64,000 bases of DNA from Ktedonobacter sp. SOSP1-85 (GTDB lineage: Bacteria > Chloroflexota > Ktedonobacteria > Ktedonobacterales > Ktedonobacteraceae), in NCBI RefSeq assembly GCF_016587415.1, contig NZ_BNJI01000003.1, positions 992,001 through 1,056,000 on the forward strand, read 5' to 3'. Position 1 is the stretch's first letter, and each line of letters opens with the position of its first letter. The notes under the pieces were generated by a model, which was given only the letters and a program-made list of their open reading frames with translations, was not told the origin of the DNA and made no database searches. Of the stretch, positions 36,098 to 45,391 are shown piece by piece. The position numbers and the translations under genes were made by a program.

Positions 36098-37765
36098 TTG
36101 AAGCGCAAACGGTTCTTACTAGCAAGCGGGATCGTCCTACTCTTCTGTCTACTAGGCGTCCTCCTGGCCATATTTTTTAATCCACAGGCACCTACAGCCA
36201 GGCAGGCCACCGTTATGATTAATCCCGCGCCTAAAGTCATTCCCAGTTTGCGCGAGTGGCGGGGTAGTGTGGGGGAATTCGAACTACCAGTCCTGGCGCA
36301 TATTGTTATTGATACACGCTATGAAACGCAGTTGAAAGAGGCGGCCAGCACCTTTCAAAATGACCTGCGTGCCGTCACAAAGCGCAACGTCTCTATTTCT
36401 ACGGCGACCAGCGCACGACCTGGCGATCTCTTCCTGACGCTGGGAGCTATCGATCACACCATCGGTGATGAGGGCTACCTGCTCACAATCGAGGACAGCG
36501 TCATCATCGATGCCCGCACCAGCAAGGGCGCCTTCTATGGCACACGGAGCCTGCTCCAGATCCTCACGCAAGATGACGCCAAATCTCACATCCCCAGGGG
36601 TCTGGCCAGGGATTATTCCAGTTATCCTATGCGCGGCTTTATGCTGGACGTTGGACGCAAATTCGTACCCTTAAACATCCTCAAGGACTATGTGAAGCTG
36701 CTCGCCTGGTACAAAATGGATGATTTTCACCTGCACCTCAACGATAACCAGTCTGGCGTCGGCAGTGAGGATGGGTGGGAGGCAAAGTACTCCGCCTTTC
36801 GCCTCAAGAGCGACAAGTTTCAGGGGCTGGCGGCAACCGATGGGGCCTATAGCAAGCAAGATATGCGCGAGCTACAGGACCTGGCCCGTGCCTATGGCGT
36901 AACAATCACACCTGAGATCGACGCGCCCGCGCATGCCCTGGCATTCACTAAGTACCGGCCTGACCTGGCGAGTAGCAAATATGACAAAGACTTCCTAGAT
37001 CTAAGCAATCCCAAAACCTATACTTTTATGGACTCCGTCTGGGGCGAGTTCCTGCCCTGGTTCGATACTGATGAGTTTCACATCGGCGTCGACGAGTACG
37101 CGGTGAGCGACGCCGATAACTACCGGCGCTACATCAATCACTATATCGCCTACTTGAAACAGCACGGCAAGAAGGCTCGCATCTGGGGCAGCCTCTCAGA
37201 GATGAAAAGCTCGGTCCCGGTCGATAGTGATGCCACGCTGGAGGTCTGGAATAACCAGTGGTCGAACCCCATTGATATGAAAAAGATGGGCTTTCGTATC
37301 ATCAACGCCAATGATCAGAATCTCTATATCGTGCCCGGCGTCACCTACTATCACGACTACCTGGATACCCAGTTGCTCTACAACAAGTGGGAGCCATACA
37401 TCTTTGACCTGAGCAACCCCAAACTCAACTATGCGCCGGGCGACCCACAACTTGAAGGCGCCATTTTCGCCGAATGGAACGATAGGCTAGGGGGAGCCGT
37501 CGACGAAGCCGGACTACACGAACGCATCAAGCCCGCCGTCCAGGCCTTGAGCGAGAAAATGTGGGGCAGCACGCAGAACCGCCTGGGATACGATCAATTC
37601 AAAACTCTAGCGGGTATTATCGGCGACGCGCCCGGAACCCAGCTACCACCAATCACACCCCCACCTCCCTTACAGGTTCCACCGCATACCGATGCCCCGA
37701 CCCAGCCAGAGATGTCCATGCTAACACCAGATCCTGACAGATTCAGGCGAGCCGCGAAGCGCTAA
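36098..37765 (+). CDS. GH20 beta-N-acetylhexosaminidase, membrane-anchored
   Basis: This 555-aa enzyme has TTG start at 36098, 7 nt after AGGAG. Residues 5-27 form an uncleaved-looking signal anchor. A GH20b-like N-terminal domain (about 60-165) precedes the TIM barrel, which starts near SYPMRGFMLDVGRK. The catalytic Asp-Glu pair is in FHIGVDEYAVSD. WYKMDDFHLHLNDN is a strong family signature. The C-terminus is Pro-rich. It releases terminal GlcNAc/GalNAc from glycans outside the cell, which could feed the oxidoreductase operon upstream. It has its own leader of 274 bp, so it may be separately transcribed. Confidence 0.92.
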   Translation: MKRKRFLLASGIVLLFCLLGVLLAIFFNPQAPTARQATVMINPAPKVIPSLREWRGSVGEFELPVLAHIVIDTRYETQLKEAASTFQNDLRAVTKRNVSISTATSARPGDLFLTLGAIDHTIGDEGYLLTIEDSVIIDARTSKGAFYGTRSLLQILTQDDAKSHIPRGLARDYSSYPMRGFMLDVGRKFVPLNILKDYVKLLAWYKMDDFHLHLNDNQSGVGSEDGWEAKYSAFRLKSDKFQGLAATDGAYSKQDMRELQDLARAYGVTITPEIDAPAHALAFTKYRPDLASSKYDKDFLDLSNPKTYTFMDSVWGEFLPWFDTDEFHIGVDEYAVSDADNYRRYINHYIAYLKQHGKKARIWGSLSEMKSSVPVDSDATLEVWNNQWSNPIDMKKMGFRIINANDQNLYIVPGVTYYHDYLDTQLLYNKWEPYIFDLSNPKLNYAPGDPQLEGAIFAEWNDRLGGAVDEAGLHERIKPAVQALSEKMWGSTQNRLGYDQFKTLAGIIGDAPGTQLPPITPPPPLQVPPHTDAPTQPEMSMLTPDPDRFRRAAKR

Positions 37766-37773
37766 TGATCTAT

Positions 37774-37826
37774 GTTTTGAATATTGTGATGGTCTGGCTC
37801 TGCCAGACCATCACAATATTCAAAAC
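37774..37826. terminator. 25-bp perfect hairpin after the GH20 gene
   Basis: Arms 37774-37798 and 37802-37826 pair perfectly around TCT. It starts 9 nt past the stop codon and is followed on the plus strand by a short T-rich run (ACACTTTTCCC). Confidence 0.8.
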
Positions 37827-37951
37827 ACTTTTCCCCTCTAAAAATTTGCTCAAGATTCTGGTCGCTAGCGCTAAATCTCTTTCTATGAGCGATCACGTAT
37901 GCTATATTCAGCGTATAATTGATGCTCTATTAAGAAAGCTTAAGCTTACAT

Positions 37952-40087
37952 ATGGATAACCCTGATAAACTCTTCAACAGGGTAACATACATCGGTAAAG
38001 ACGGTGCGGAGATACAAGCAGATGACTATGATCTGCAGACGCCTGTAGGCGAGGAGCGACGAGGCGGGCGCCTGGGCGATATGCGCTATGTTATTATTCG
38101 CCCAGAAAATCCCCCTCTACGTCGCGTCGGCAGTGGTATGCTAGAGGCCACCGAGGCTGCGGAGGTTCCCGAGAGTCGCCTATCCCAAGCGGCCTACTGG
38201 ACCAAGCGCGCCCTGATTGGCGTCCCCCTGGCCAGCGCTAAGGCGGAGCATGAACGCCTGAGCAAATTTAAAGCCCTGCCACTCCTCTCATCTGACGCCA
38301 TCTCCTCAGTTGCCTTCGCCACCGAGGCCATATTGATCAACCTGGCAGCCGCCGGACCTGCTCACCTGGGCCTGGCCCTGCCTATCAGCCTGGTCATTAT
38401 CCTACTTCTCTGCATAGTCACCATTTCATACCGCCAGACTATTCCCGCCTATCCCAATGGGGGCGGCTCCTATACCGTGGCGCGCGAGAATCTGGGCAAG
38501 CTTCCCGGGCTAGTTGCCGCTGCCGCGCTCCTCATCGACTATGTGCTCAACGTCGCCGTCTGCATCTCGGCTGGTGTCCTGAACATGGTCTCGCTTTTTC
38601 CAGAGCTACATGGCTCGATTGTGCTCCTCGACATCGCGCTTGTGGTACTCGTCACACTGCTTAACCTGCGTGGTGTGCGCGAATCTGGCTCTATCTTTGC
38701 CTTTCCGACCTACTTCTTTGTCATCAACGCCACCCTACTCATCGGCGTTGGCCTCTTCAAGGCCTATGTCATTCATCACCAACCTATCATTGGCACTTTT
38801 GCACCAATGAAAGATACAGTTTTCGAACCCCTCACAGTCTTGCTCGTACTGCGCGCCTTCGCGACCGGCTGTTCGGCGATGACGGGCGTAGAGGCAATCT
38901 CCAACGGCGTCCCTATCTTTAAGAAGCCAGAGACACGTAATGCCTCGACGACCCTGACTATCATGGCCTTTATTCTGGGAACACTCTTCCTGGGCATTAC
39001 GCTGCTGGCAATGACCTATGGCATTGAGGCCCATCCCTCCGGCAACCCTACCGTGGTGGCCCAGATCGCCCTGAAGGTCTACAGCAATTCTGGCCCGTTT
39101 ATTGTCCTCTTTCCCATTTTTCAGCTCGCAGTGCTGGGTATTCTGGCCCTCTCGGCGGAGACAAGCTACGCCGACTTCCCACGCCTGGCCTCGCTTCTCG
39201 CGCACGATGGCTTCCTCCCCAGGCAGTTCTCGTTCCGAGGGGACCGCCTGGCGTTCTCAGTCGGCATTATCGCTCTGGCCGTCATGTCCTGCATCCTGCT
39301 CATAGTCTTTGAGGGGAGCACCAATGCCCTGATCAATCTCTTCGCGGTCGGCGTCTTTATCGCCTTCACGCTCTCGCAGGCAGGTATGGTCATGCATTGG
39401 TGGCGCCTGCGCGGGACCGTTAAGAACTGGCGCAGGAGCATCATGATTAACGGCCTGGGTGCTGGCACAACCGCGATTGTGGCTATGATCATCGCCGCTA
39501 TGAAGTTTGTGGAGGGAGCTTGGATCGTCATCTTGTTGATACCTTTGCTGGTCCTAATGTTTCTAGGTATCGAGCACCACTACCACGTCTTCGAAAGCGA
39601 GCGCACCACCGACGTTCCCGCGCAACCACAACAGATCAAGCATCGCGTCATCATCCCTATTGACCGGCTTGACCGCGTCACCATTCAAAGCCTCTCCTAT
39701 GCGCGCTCTATTACACGCCACGTGACCGCCGTCCATGTCGTCGTCAATGAGGAGAGCGCACTCAAGATACGCCAGGACTGGATGAAGTGGCAGCAGTATA
39801 TTGGTGAGGACGAGGAGACACACCTGCTGCTGATAGAATCTCCCTATCGCTCACTCTTTCGCCCATTGCTGGCCTACATTGATACGATACGCAAGCGTCA
39901 TCCCGATGAAACCCTCTCAGTAATTCTGCCAGAGTTTGTCGTCGCACACTGGTGGGAGTATTTTCTGCATAACCAGACCGTGCTACGCCTGAAGGCCAAA
40001 CTCCTGTTCCGCCCAGGCATCGTTGTGATTAATCTGCCACAGCACATTCGTGGCAAACAGCCTGCACTCAGACCGCTTCCCTGGTAA
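37952..40087 (+). CDS. KimA-like APC-superfamily potassium importer
   Basis: This 711-aa membrane protein has about 12 helices between residues 110 and 540 and a cytoplasmic tail of about 170 residues with a USP-like fold (IPIDRLDRVTIQSL, then HVVVNEESALKIRQDW). The segment LSKFKALPLLSSDAISSVAF at the start of helix 1 is the hallmark of the KimA (YdaO) branch, which imports K+ by proton symport in Bacillus. It also has a N-terminal extension of about 90 polar residues. No c-di-AMP riboswitch is visible in the 120 bp upstream. The next gene encodes a channel-like protein, which fits potassium handling. Confidence 0.85.
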   Translation: MDNPDKLFNRVTYIGKDGAEIQADDYDLQTPVGEERRGGRLGDMRYVIIRPENPPLRRVGSGMLEATEAAEVPESRLSQAAYWTKRALIGVPLASAKAEHERLSKFKALPLLSSDAISSVAFATEAILINLAAAGPAHLGLALPISLVIILLLCIVTISYRQTIPAYPNGGGSYTVARENLGKLPGLVAAAALLIDYVLNVAVCISAGVLNMVSLFPELHGSIVLLDIALVVLVTLLNLRGVRESGSIFAFPTYFFVINATLLIGVGLFKAYVIHHQPIIGTFAPMKDTVFEPLTVLLVLRAFATGCSAMTGVEAISNGVPIFKKPETRNASTTLTIMAFILGTLFLGITLLAMTYGIEAHPSGNPTVVAQIALKVYSNSGPFIVLFPIFQLAVLGILALSAETSYADFPRLASLLAHDGFLPRQFSFRGDRLAFSVGIIALAVMSCILLIVFEGSTNALINLFAVGVFIAFTLSQAGMVMHWWRLRGTVKNWRRSIMINGLGAGTTAIVAMIIAAMKFVEGAWIVILLIPLLVLMFLGIEHHYHVFESERTTDVPAQPQQIKHRVIIPIDRLDRVTIQSLSYARSITRHVTAVHVVVNEESALKIRQDWMKWQQYIGEDEETHLLLIESPYRSLFRPLLAYIDTIRKRHPDETLSVILPEFVVAHWWEYFLHNQTVLRLKAKLLFRPGIVVINLPQHIRGKQPALRPLPW

Positions 40088-40148
40088 AATAGAGACAAAT
40101 GCCAACCCGGGCATAATAATTCAGTGTAAAATACGGAGTAGTCCCTGT

Positions 40149-41243
40149 ATGTATGATATACTCTGGCTTCTATTGCGCATCCTGGTCTTTCTACTAGGGG
40201 CCACAAGCGTCATTGCCGCGGCGCTTTCCGCGATACGCACCTTTGTGCTACCGCGTAGCGCCTCCGATGTGTTCAGCAGCAACGTCTTTCTCGTCGTGCG
40301 CATATTTTTTGAAATACGCAAACGGCGCACCACCACCTATGAACAACGCGATCAAATTATGGAGCTGTACGCCCCCATGAGCCTGTTAGCTCTCCTGGTT
40401 ACCTGGCTCCTCTGCATCCAGTTGGGCTATACTGCTATGTTCTGGGGATTGAACAGTGGCTCCCTCTACCGGGCGTTTGAGATTAGTGGCTCCTCGCTCT
40501 TCACCCTGGGGATAGCCTTTGTCGATACCTTTCCCGACACGCTCCTGACCTTCTCGGAAGCTGCTATAGGCTTGCTACTCGTTGCATTATTAATCTCCTA
40601 TCTACCAACCATCTATACCTCGTTCTCGCGTCGTGAAGAGGCCGTGACATTGCTGGAGACACGTGCTGGATCACCACCTTCAGCGGTCGAGATGATCAAG
40701 CGCTACTACCGCATTGGTGGCCTGGAGCGACTCACTGAGGTCTGGCGTAGCTGGGAGAAATGGTTTGCGGAGATCGAAGAGAGCCACACCTCGCTGGGTT
40801 CGCTCACCTTCTTCCGCTCACCTCAACCGCAGCGCTCATGGGTGACCGCCGCAGGTGCTATCCTGGATACCGCCTCGCTGATCAATGCGGCTCTGGATAT
40901 TCCGCACGATCCCCAGGCGGATCTCTGTATTCGTGCTGGCTATCTCTGCCTACGCTATGTCTCAAGCTTCTTCAAAATGCCCTTTGATCCTAATCCCGCG
41001 CCAACCGATCCTATCAGTATCTCTCAGGTAGAGTTTAATCTCGCCTATGACGAACTCGCCGCGGAAGGTGTGCCGATGAAGCCGGATCGCGAGCAGGCCT
41101 GGCGCGACTTCTCCGGTTGGCGTGTCAACTACGATACGCCCCTTCTGGCCCTGGCGGAGCTAACCGACGCACCGCGCGCCCCCTGGGTCTCCGACCGCTT
41201 CCTGATTCATCCCCCACGTCTGCTAGTTCGCTACCGCAGATAG
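40149..41243 (+). CDS. Hypothetical membrane protein, possibly ion-channel-like
   Basis: This 364-aa protein has hydrophobic helices at about residues 5-35, 73-98 and 135-158. A short segment before the last helix (SGSSLFTLGIAFVDTFPDT) resembles a degenerate pore loop of two-helix ion channels. The C-terminal 200 residues are soluble and mostly helical. GGAG lies 10 nt before the ATG at 40149. It follows the KimA-like gene by 61 bp in the same direction, so co-expression is likely. The channel reading is inference; no true TVGYG filter is present. Confidence 0.6.
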   Translation: MYDILWLLLRILVFLLGATSVIAAALSAIRTFVLPRSASDVFSSNVFLVVRIFFEIRKRRTTTYEQRDQIMELYAPMSLLALLVTWLLCIQLGYTAMFWGLNSGSLYRAFEISGSSLFTLGIAFVDTFPDTLLTFSEAAIGLLLVALLISYLPTIYTSFSRREEAVTLLETRAGSPPSAVEMIKRYYRIGGLERLTEVWRSWEKWFAEIEESHTSLGSLTFFRSPQPQRSWVTAAGAILDTASLINAALDIPHDPQADLCIRAGYLCLRYVSSFFKMPFDPNPAPTDPISISQVEFNLAYDELAAEGVPMKPDREQAWRDFSGWRVNYDTPLLALAELTDAPRAPWVSDRFLIHPPRLLVRYRR

Positions 41244-41245
41244 AG

Positions 41246-41300
41246 AATATGGTGTGTAGTGGCGGTGCGGCTCCGCCGCACCGCCACTACACACCATATT
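41246..41300. terminator. 25-bp perfect bidirectional hairpin
   Basis: Arms 41246-41270 and 41276-41300 pair perfectly around a 5-nt loop, bounded by AATAT/ATATT and followed by TTT. It separates the channel-like gene from the convergent PPOX gene. Confidence 0.8.
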
Positions 41301-41339
41301 TTACCCGGCGAGAAGCAACGCAGGTGCAAAAGAGGTTGC

Positions 41340-41759
41340 CTACTGGCTGGTGAAGCGGTCGATGGTCACGCGAATAACCTGGTTATACTCCTGCCCCATC
41401 GACTCGGGGGTGAAACCTATTTCCTGCATTTCAGCACCATATTTCGCCTTGTAGGCGGGCAGGGTAGTGTCAGGCTGCTCTTCCTCGCTTGAGAGCACAC
41501 GCGCCTGGCCTTCAAGGATAATCACGTCGCCGCCATCATCAGTATTGTCCAGGGCTAACACGACATTAGGATTCTGGGCAAGGTTGCGAATCTTCTGGTT
41601 ATTCTTGCTAAAGATGAGGACTGATTCGCCCTCCCACAGGAACCAGACGGGCACGCTATGCGGGCGTCCATCGGGTCGCACCGTTATAAACCAGGCAATC
41701 ACCTCATTTGTCAAACGCTCTTTTGTGTGCTCTTTCAAGGTTTCAACAGAGAAACTCAT
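41340..41759 (-). CDS. PPOX-class (pyridoxamine-oxidase-like, F420-type) protein
   Basis: This 139-aa split-barrel flavin/F420-binding protein belongs to the pyridoxamine 5'-phosphate oxidase-like superfamily. The family pattern is NEVIAWFITVRPDGRPHSVPVW followed by FLWEGESVLIFSKNNQKIRNLAQNPNVVLALD. It resembles the small F420-dependent enzymes of Actinobacteria and Chloroflexota. The reaction is unknown. The LLM oxidoreductase elsewhere in the window is consistent with F420 being available. The MFS gene upstream ends 40 bp away on the same strand. Confidence 0.85.
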   Translation of the reverse strand: MSFSVETLKEHTKERLTNEVIAWFITVRPDGRPHSVPVWFLWEGESVLIFSKNNQKIRNLAQNPNVVLALDNTDDGGDVIILEGQARVLSSEEEQPDTTLPAYKAKYGAEMQEIGFTPESMGQEYNQVIRVTIDRFTSQ

Positions 41760-41799
41760 CGTTCTACTCCTTTATCATAACCATTGCTTATCATAACCA

Positions 41800-43086
41800 T
41801 TACTTCTGCGATTCCTTTACAGGTGCATAGCCGATTAATGCCAGCAGCAGGAGCACCGGCGCGCTCCCCAGGAGGGCCAGGCCAGCAAGCAGGCCAAAGC
41901 GTGCCGCCAGCAGACCTACAATAGCGGGCAGGGCGGCCTTAAGAGGCTCTCCAAAGCCAGTAATAGCTCGGACCAGGCTGGAACGTCCCGGCAACTGCGC
42001 ATAAGTCTGAGCCTGAGCAATGGGATACCAGCCCGCAGCCCCTAGCCCGACTATACCCAGGGCCAGGCCCGCCAGCCAGGTGATATGCGTTGTCAACAGC
42101 AAGAGCATGCCAGCCAGGACAACTACAGCCATCCCGGCCAGCACGCGATGCGGCACCTGGCTGGCGACTCGGCGTAGCCACGGCTGACAATCCAGCAGCG
42201 CCAGGCCCAACAGGCTACTCATCAATGTACCTGTAAGTAGCCAGCCAATGGTCGTCTCGCTGGCATGGAGCGTATCGCGCAGGTAGAGCGCTGCAAAGCC
42301 AAGCAAAACCTCATCCACCATATCTGGAATTAACGCGAGCAGCCCCCAGCGCAGTAGAGCAGGATTGCGCATAGCCTGGCTCAAAGCACTCCAGGTACTT
42401 ACACGACCTTCTTCTGGGATGACGCCAGGCTCGGCGCGAGCTATATCATCACTGCTAACGAATGACCCTTCAGCTTTTATTCCCACAGCTTCGCACCTGG
42501 GAAATGGCTGCGCGACCGTAAGCAGGAATAGAAGCGCCCATAAGCCAGCCGCGAGCCAGCAGATCTCGGGCCAGCCCTGCTGTAAGCTCACCAGGGCCGT
42601 TATCAGGAGCGGCGCCAGGATATCTCCAACGCTGGCAAGCAGGGTCCAACGCGTCATTATCGCTACACTCCTGGCTGGATTGCTATCGATCAGTGTGGCC
42701 TCCGCCAGCCCCACAGCGGTTCCTACGGCGGGATAATAGAGCGCAAAGACGACCAGCAGGACACCATAACTGGAGGCGAAAGCCGCCACGACAAAGCACA
42801 GTATCAAACACAGCAGCCCGCCAAAAATCCACCAGCGCTTGGAGTGGCGGTCACTGAGCACATTGATAATCGGCTCCAGAACCATAGCTGAACAACTGCC
42901 AACGGCAAACAACAGGCCAATCTGTTCATAACTGAGTCCCAGGCGATCACGCAAGAGGGGCAGGCCAACAACGGGAAAACCTGAAACAATCTCGTCAAAC
43001 AAACCATAGCTGAGCAGGGTCGCCTGCATGTAGGCAGCCGATATCCCCCGGGTAGCAGGCTGGCGAAAAACATTCTTGAAGTACAT
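41800..43086 (-). CDS. MFS transporter
   Basis: This 428-aa major facilitator has about 12 helices with a cytoplasmic loop near the middle (residues 205-235). The helix 2-3 motif is LEPIINVLSDRHSKRWW, an A-motif variant (D-R-x-x-R/K type). The substrate is unknown. The ATG at 43086 follows GGAGGAG; a GTG one codon upstream is equally plausible. An intrinsic terminator sits between a leader of about 200 nt and the ribosome site, suggesting attenuation. The PPOX gene follows closely and may be co-transcribed. Confidence 0.85.
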   Translation of the reverse strand: MYFKNVFRQPATRGISAAYMQATLLSYGLFDEIVSGFPVVGLPLLRDRLGLSYEQIGLLFAVGSCSAMVLEPIINVLSDRHSKRWWIFGGLLCLILCFVVAAFASSYGVLLVVFALYYPAVGTAVGLAEATLIDSNPARSVAIMTRWTLLASVGDILAPLLITALVSLQQGWPEICWLAAGLWALLFLLTVAQPFPRCEAVGIKAEGSFVSSDDIARAEPGVIPEEGRVSTWSALSQAMRNPALLRWGLLALIPDMVDEVLLGFAALYLRDTLHASETTIGWLLTGTLMSSLLGLALLDCQPWLRRVASQVPHRVLAGMAVVVLAGMLLLLTTHITWLAGLALGIVGLGAAGWYPIAQAQTYAQLPGRSSLVRAITGFGEPLKAALPAIVGLLAARFGLLAGLALLGSAPVLLLLALIGYAPVKESQK

Positions 43087-43107
43087 CACGCAAACTTCTC
43101 CTCCAAC

Positions 43108-43144
43108 AAAAACTCTGAATAAAGAGCAAAATCTCATTCAGAGT
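43108..43144 (-). promoter_or_regulatory. Leader terminator (attenuator) upstream of the MFS gene
   Basis: On the minus strand ACTCTGAAT (43144-43136) and ATTCAGAGT (43120-43112) form a 9-bp stem followed by TTTTT (43112-43108). It ends about 10 nt before the GGAGGAG of the MFS gene. Upstream, 43150-43290 is rich in inverted repeats (for example CCCG/CGGG near 43207). This arrangement is typical of a riboswitch or attenuator, but the class is not recognised. Confidence 0.55.
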
Positions 43145-43444
43145 GGGAGGAGCGCGCGCGCAAAGACCGCGACCAGCCATTGCCGCTCGCGACCAATCTT
43201 CACCCGTGAAAGAATTCGGGTTGCAAAACTGAAAGTTACCTGCGGGTTAGCAGGGGCTACGTGTGCTCATAGCGATGTTTACCTTATAGACAAACGTTGT
43301 TGCACACAGTATACCGCAAAAGCTGCATTCGCGCCTATAGCACCCCGTCTGTCTTGCAACTGATCAGCGACAAGATGCGTACTTGTTTTCAGTACACACA
43401 TTCGTCGCATGTTTGAAGCGGCGCTAGCAGAGAAAGGATATGCT

Positions 43445-45178
43445 GTGTCCGAAAATCCATCGACTGCAACGACCCCTCGCCTGGAAGAGTTCACCACCTT
43501 TGTCCACCAGATGCTGAAGGAATGGCAGGTCCAGGGAACAGCCATCACGATTGTCAAAGATGGGCAGGTTATTTTCCAGCAAGGCTTCGGCAAGCGCGAT
43601 ACAAAACATGACCTGGATGTCACGCCTCAGACGCTCTTCCCCATTGCCTCATGTAGCAAGGCATTCACGACGGCGGCTCTCGCGATCCTGGCCGATGAGG
43701 GACGTCTGGATTGGGATACACCGATTCGCACCTACATCCCTACCTTTCGCCTGGCTGATCCCTTTGCAAGCGAGCGCCTGACGGCTCGCGATCTGGTCTC
43801 GCATCGCTCCGGCCTGCCGCGCCATGACCTGGCATGGTATAACTCAACCGCCAGCCGGAAAGAACTTTTTGAGCGCCTGCCCTACCTGGAACCAACCAAA
43901 GACTTTCGTACCCTCTGGCAGTACCAGAACCTGATGTACATGGCCGCAGGCTACCTGATTGAGCAGATCACCGGGCAGACCTGGGAAGAGTTTGTACGTG
44001 TACGCATCTTCGAGCCGCTCGGCATGCGCCAGAGCAATTTCTCTATTGTGGAGACGAGCGAGCAGGCAGAAAACTTCTCCCATCCCTACAAGGAAAGCAA
44101 GGGCGAGGTCAACGAGATAGCTTTCTATGGAGCGCAGGGAGCCATTGGACCCGCGGGAGCCATTGTCTCTAATATCGAAGAGCTAAGCAACTGGCTTCAA
44201 CTACACCTGAACAAAGGGCTTTACAACGACCAGCGCATCCTCTCTGAGAGCCAGGTAGCACAGCTACATGCCCCTCAGATGGTCATCCCGGGCATGGACA
44301 ACTATCCCGAACGCCCCTTTGCCAGCTACGCGCTGGGCTGGTTTGTACAGCCCTATCGTGGCTACCCCATGATCCATCACGGTGGCAATATTGACGGCTT
44401 TAGCTCCCTCATTTCGCTCTTCCCCGGCCAGAATATTGGTATCGCCGTGCTGACAAATATGAGCGGCTCTCCTGTACCAACTCTCCTGACCTACGCGGCC
44501 TTCGAGCACCTGGTGGGCCTGGAGAGAGTGGACTGGCACGCACGCGCGCAGAAAACTCGTGAAGAATTCAAAGCAGCGGAGCAGCAAGGCCAGGAGCAGG
44601 ACGCAGGCGAGCGCATACCAGACACTCAACCATCACACCGGCTTGAAGCGTATGTGGGAACCTATACGCATCCAGGCTATGGCACATTTGAAGTGACTCT
44701 GGACAGCGAGGAGCTATACGCCGAGTTTAACCAGATGAAAGCGCCGCTCAAGCATTACCATTACGATATCTTCTCCCTGGAGATCGAGCGTTTCGATATC
44801 AACCTCAAAGCCTCGTTCCAGGGCACTGTCCGTGGTGATATTGATACCCTCATCGTTCCGCTGGAGCCCACCGCCAACGATATCGTCTTCAAACGCAGCA
44901 TCAACAAGCAGTTAACCGAGAAGAGCTTTTTGGAGCAATTTATCGGTGAATATAAGGTACTTGATACAGTTATGGTCGTCGTCCTCAAGGGTGAACAGAC
45001 GCTCCAGGCGACTATCCCCGGCCAACCCGACTACGAGCTCCTACCCTATAAAGAGACAGAGTTCCACGTCAAAGGCCTGTCAGGCATACGCATCAACTTT
45101 GTGTTGGATGCCGAAGGCCAGGTCATTGAAAGCAAGCTGACCCTCCCCTATGGCGTCTTCAATGCCAAAAAGAAGTAA
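43445..45178 (+). CDS. Serine hydrolase, class C beta-lactamase family
   Basis: This 577-aa protein has a penicillin-binding/beta-lactamase fold at about residues 15-370. The nucleophile motif is SCSK (SxxK), the second motif YQN (in WQYQNLMYMAAGY), and the third HHGGNIDG (HxG). After it come about 190 residues with a lipocalin-like DUF3471-type domain (LEAYVGTYTHPGYGTFEVTL). No signal peptide is seen, so the role is probably esterase or peptidase and not antibiotic defence. GTG at 43445 follows AAAGGA by 7 nt; the open frame extends to 43409 without a better site. Confidence 0.88.
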   Translation: MSENPSTATTPRLEEFTTFVHQMLKEWQVQGTAITIVKDGQVIFQQGFGKRDTKHDLDVTPQTLFPIASCSKAFTTAALAILADEGRLDWDTPIRTYIPTFRLADPFASERLTARDLVSHRSGLPRHDLAWYNSTASRKELFERLPYLEPTKDFRTLWQYQNLMYMAAGYLIEQITGQTWEEFVRVRIFEPLGMRQSNFSIVETSEQAENFSHPYKESKGEVNEIAFYGAQGAIGPAGAIVSNIEELSNWLQLHLNKGLYNDQRILSESQVAQLHAPQMVIPGMDNYPERPFASYALGWFVQPYRGYPMIHHGGNIDGFSSLISLFPGQNIGIAVLTNMSGSPVPTLLTYAAFEHLVGLERVDWHARAQKTREEFKAAEQQGQEQDAGERIPDTQPSHRLEAYVGTYTHPGYGTFEVTLDSEELYAEFNQMKAPLKHYHYDIFSLEIERFDINLKASFQGTVRGDIDTLIVPLEPTANDIVFKRSINKQLTEKSFLEQFIGEYKVLDTVMVVVLKGEQTLQATIPGQPDYELLPYKETEFHVKGLSGIRINFVLDAEGQVIESKLTLPYGVFNAKKK

Positions 45179-45184
45179 ATAGAG

Positions 45185-45248
45185 AGAGCGCGCGTGAAGA
45201 GGACCCGGGTGGGCAAATTCCCACCCGGGTCCTCTTCACGCGCGCTCT
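45185..45248. terminator. 29-bp perfect hairpin after the serine hydrolase
   Basis: Arms 45185-45213 and 45220-45248 pair perfectly around a 6-nt loop, and TT follows. It begins 6 nt after the stop codon. Confidence 0.8.
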
Positions 45249-45391
45249 TTATTGCTACCAGCAATAAAAATTGAGGACTTTAGTCCCTATACAGATGGGC
45301 CTACACTGGAATAAAACATAGCGACACAGTGAGCAGGTAGAATCAACAATCAAGACTATAAGAAGGTGTGCGTATATAAGGAGTGCCACCA

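Noticed and set aside
37830..37951. A ydaO (c-di-AMP) riboswitch before the KimA-like gene
   Set aside because: The gap is only about 120 nt and lacks the conserved motifs of that riboswitch.
43445..45178. Antibiotic-resistance beta-lactamase
   Set aside because: It has the class C fold motifs but no export signal, an SCSK/YQN/HGG pattern common in esterases, and an added C-terminal domain.
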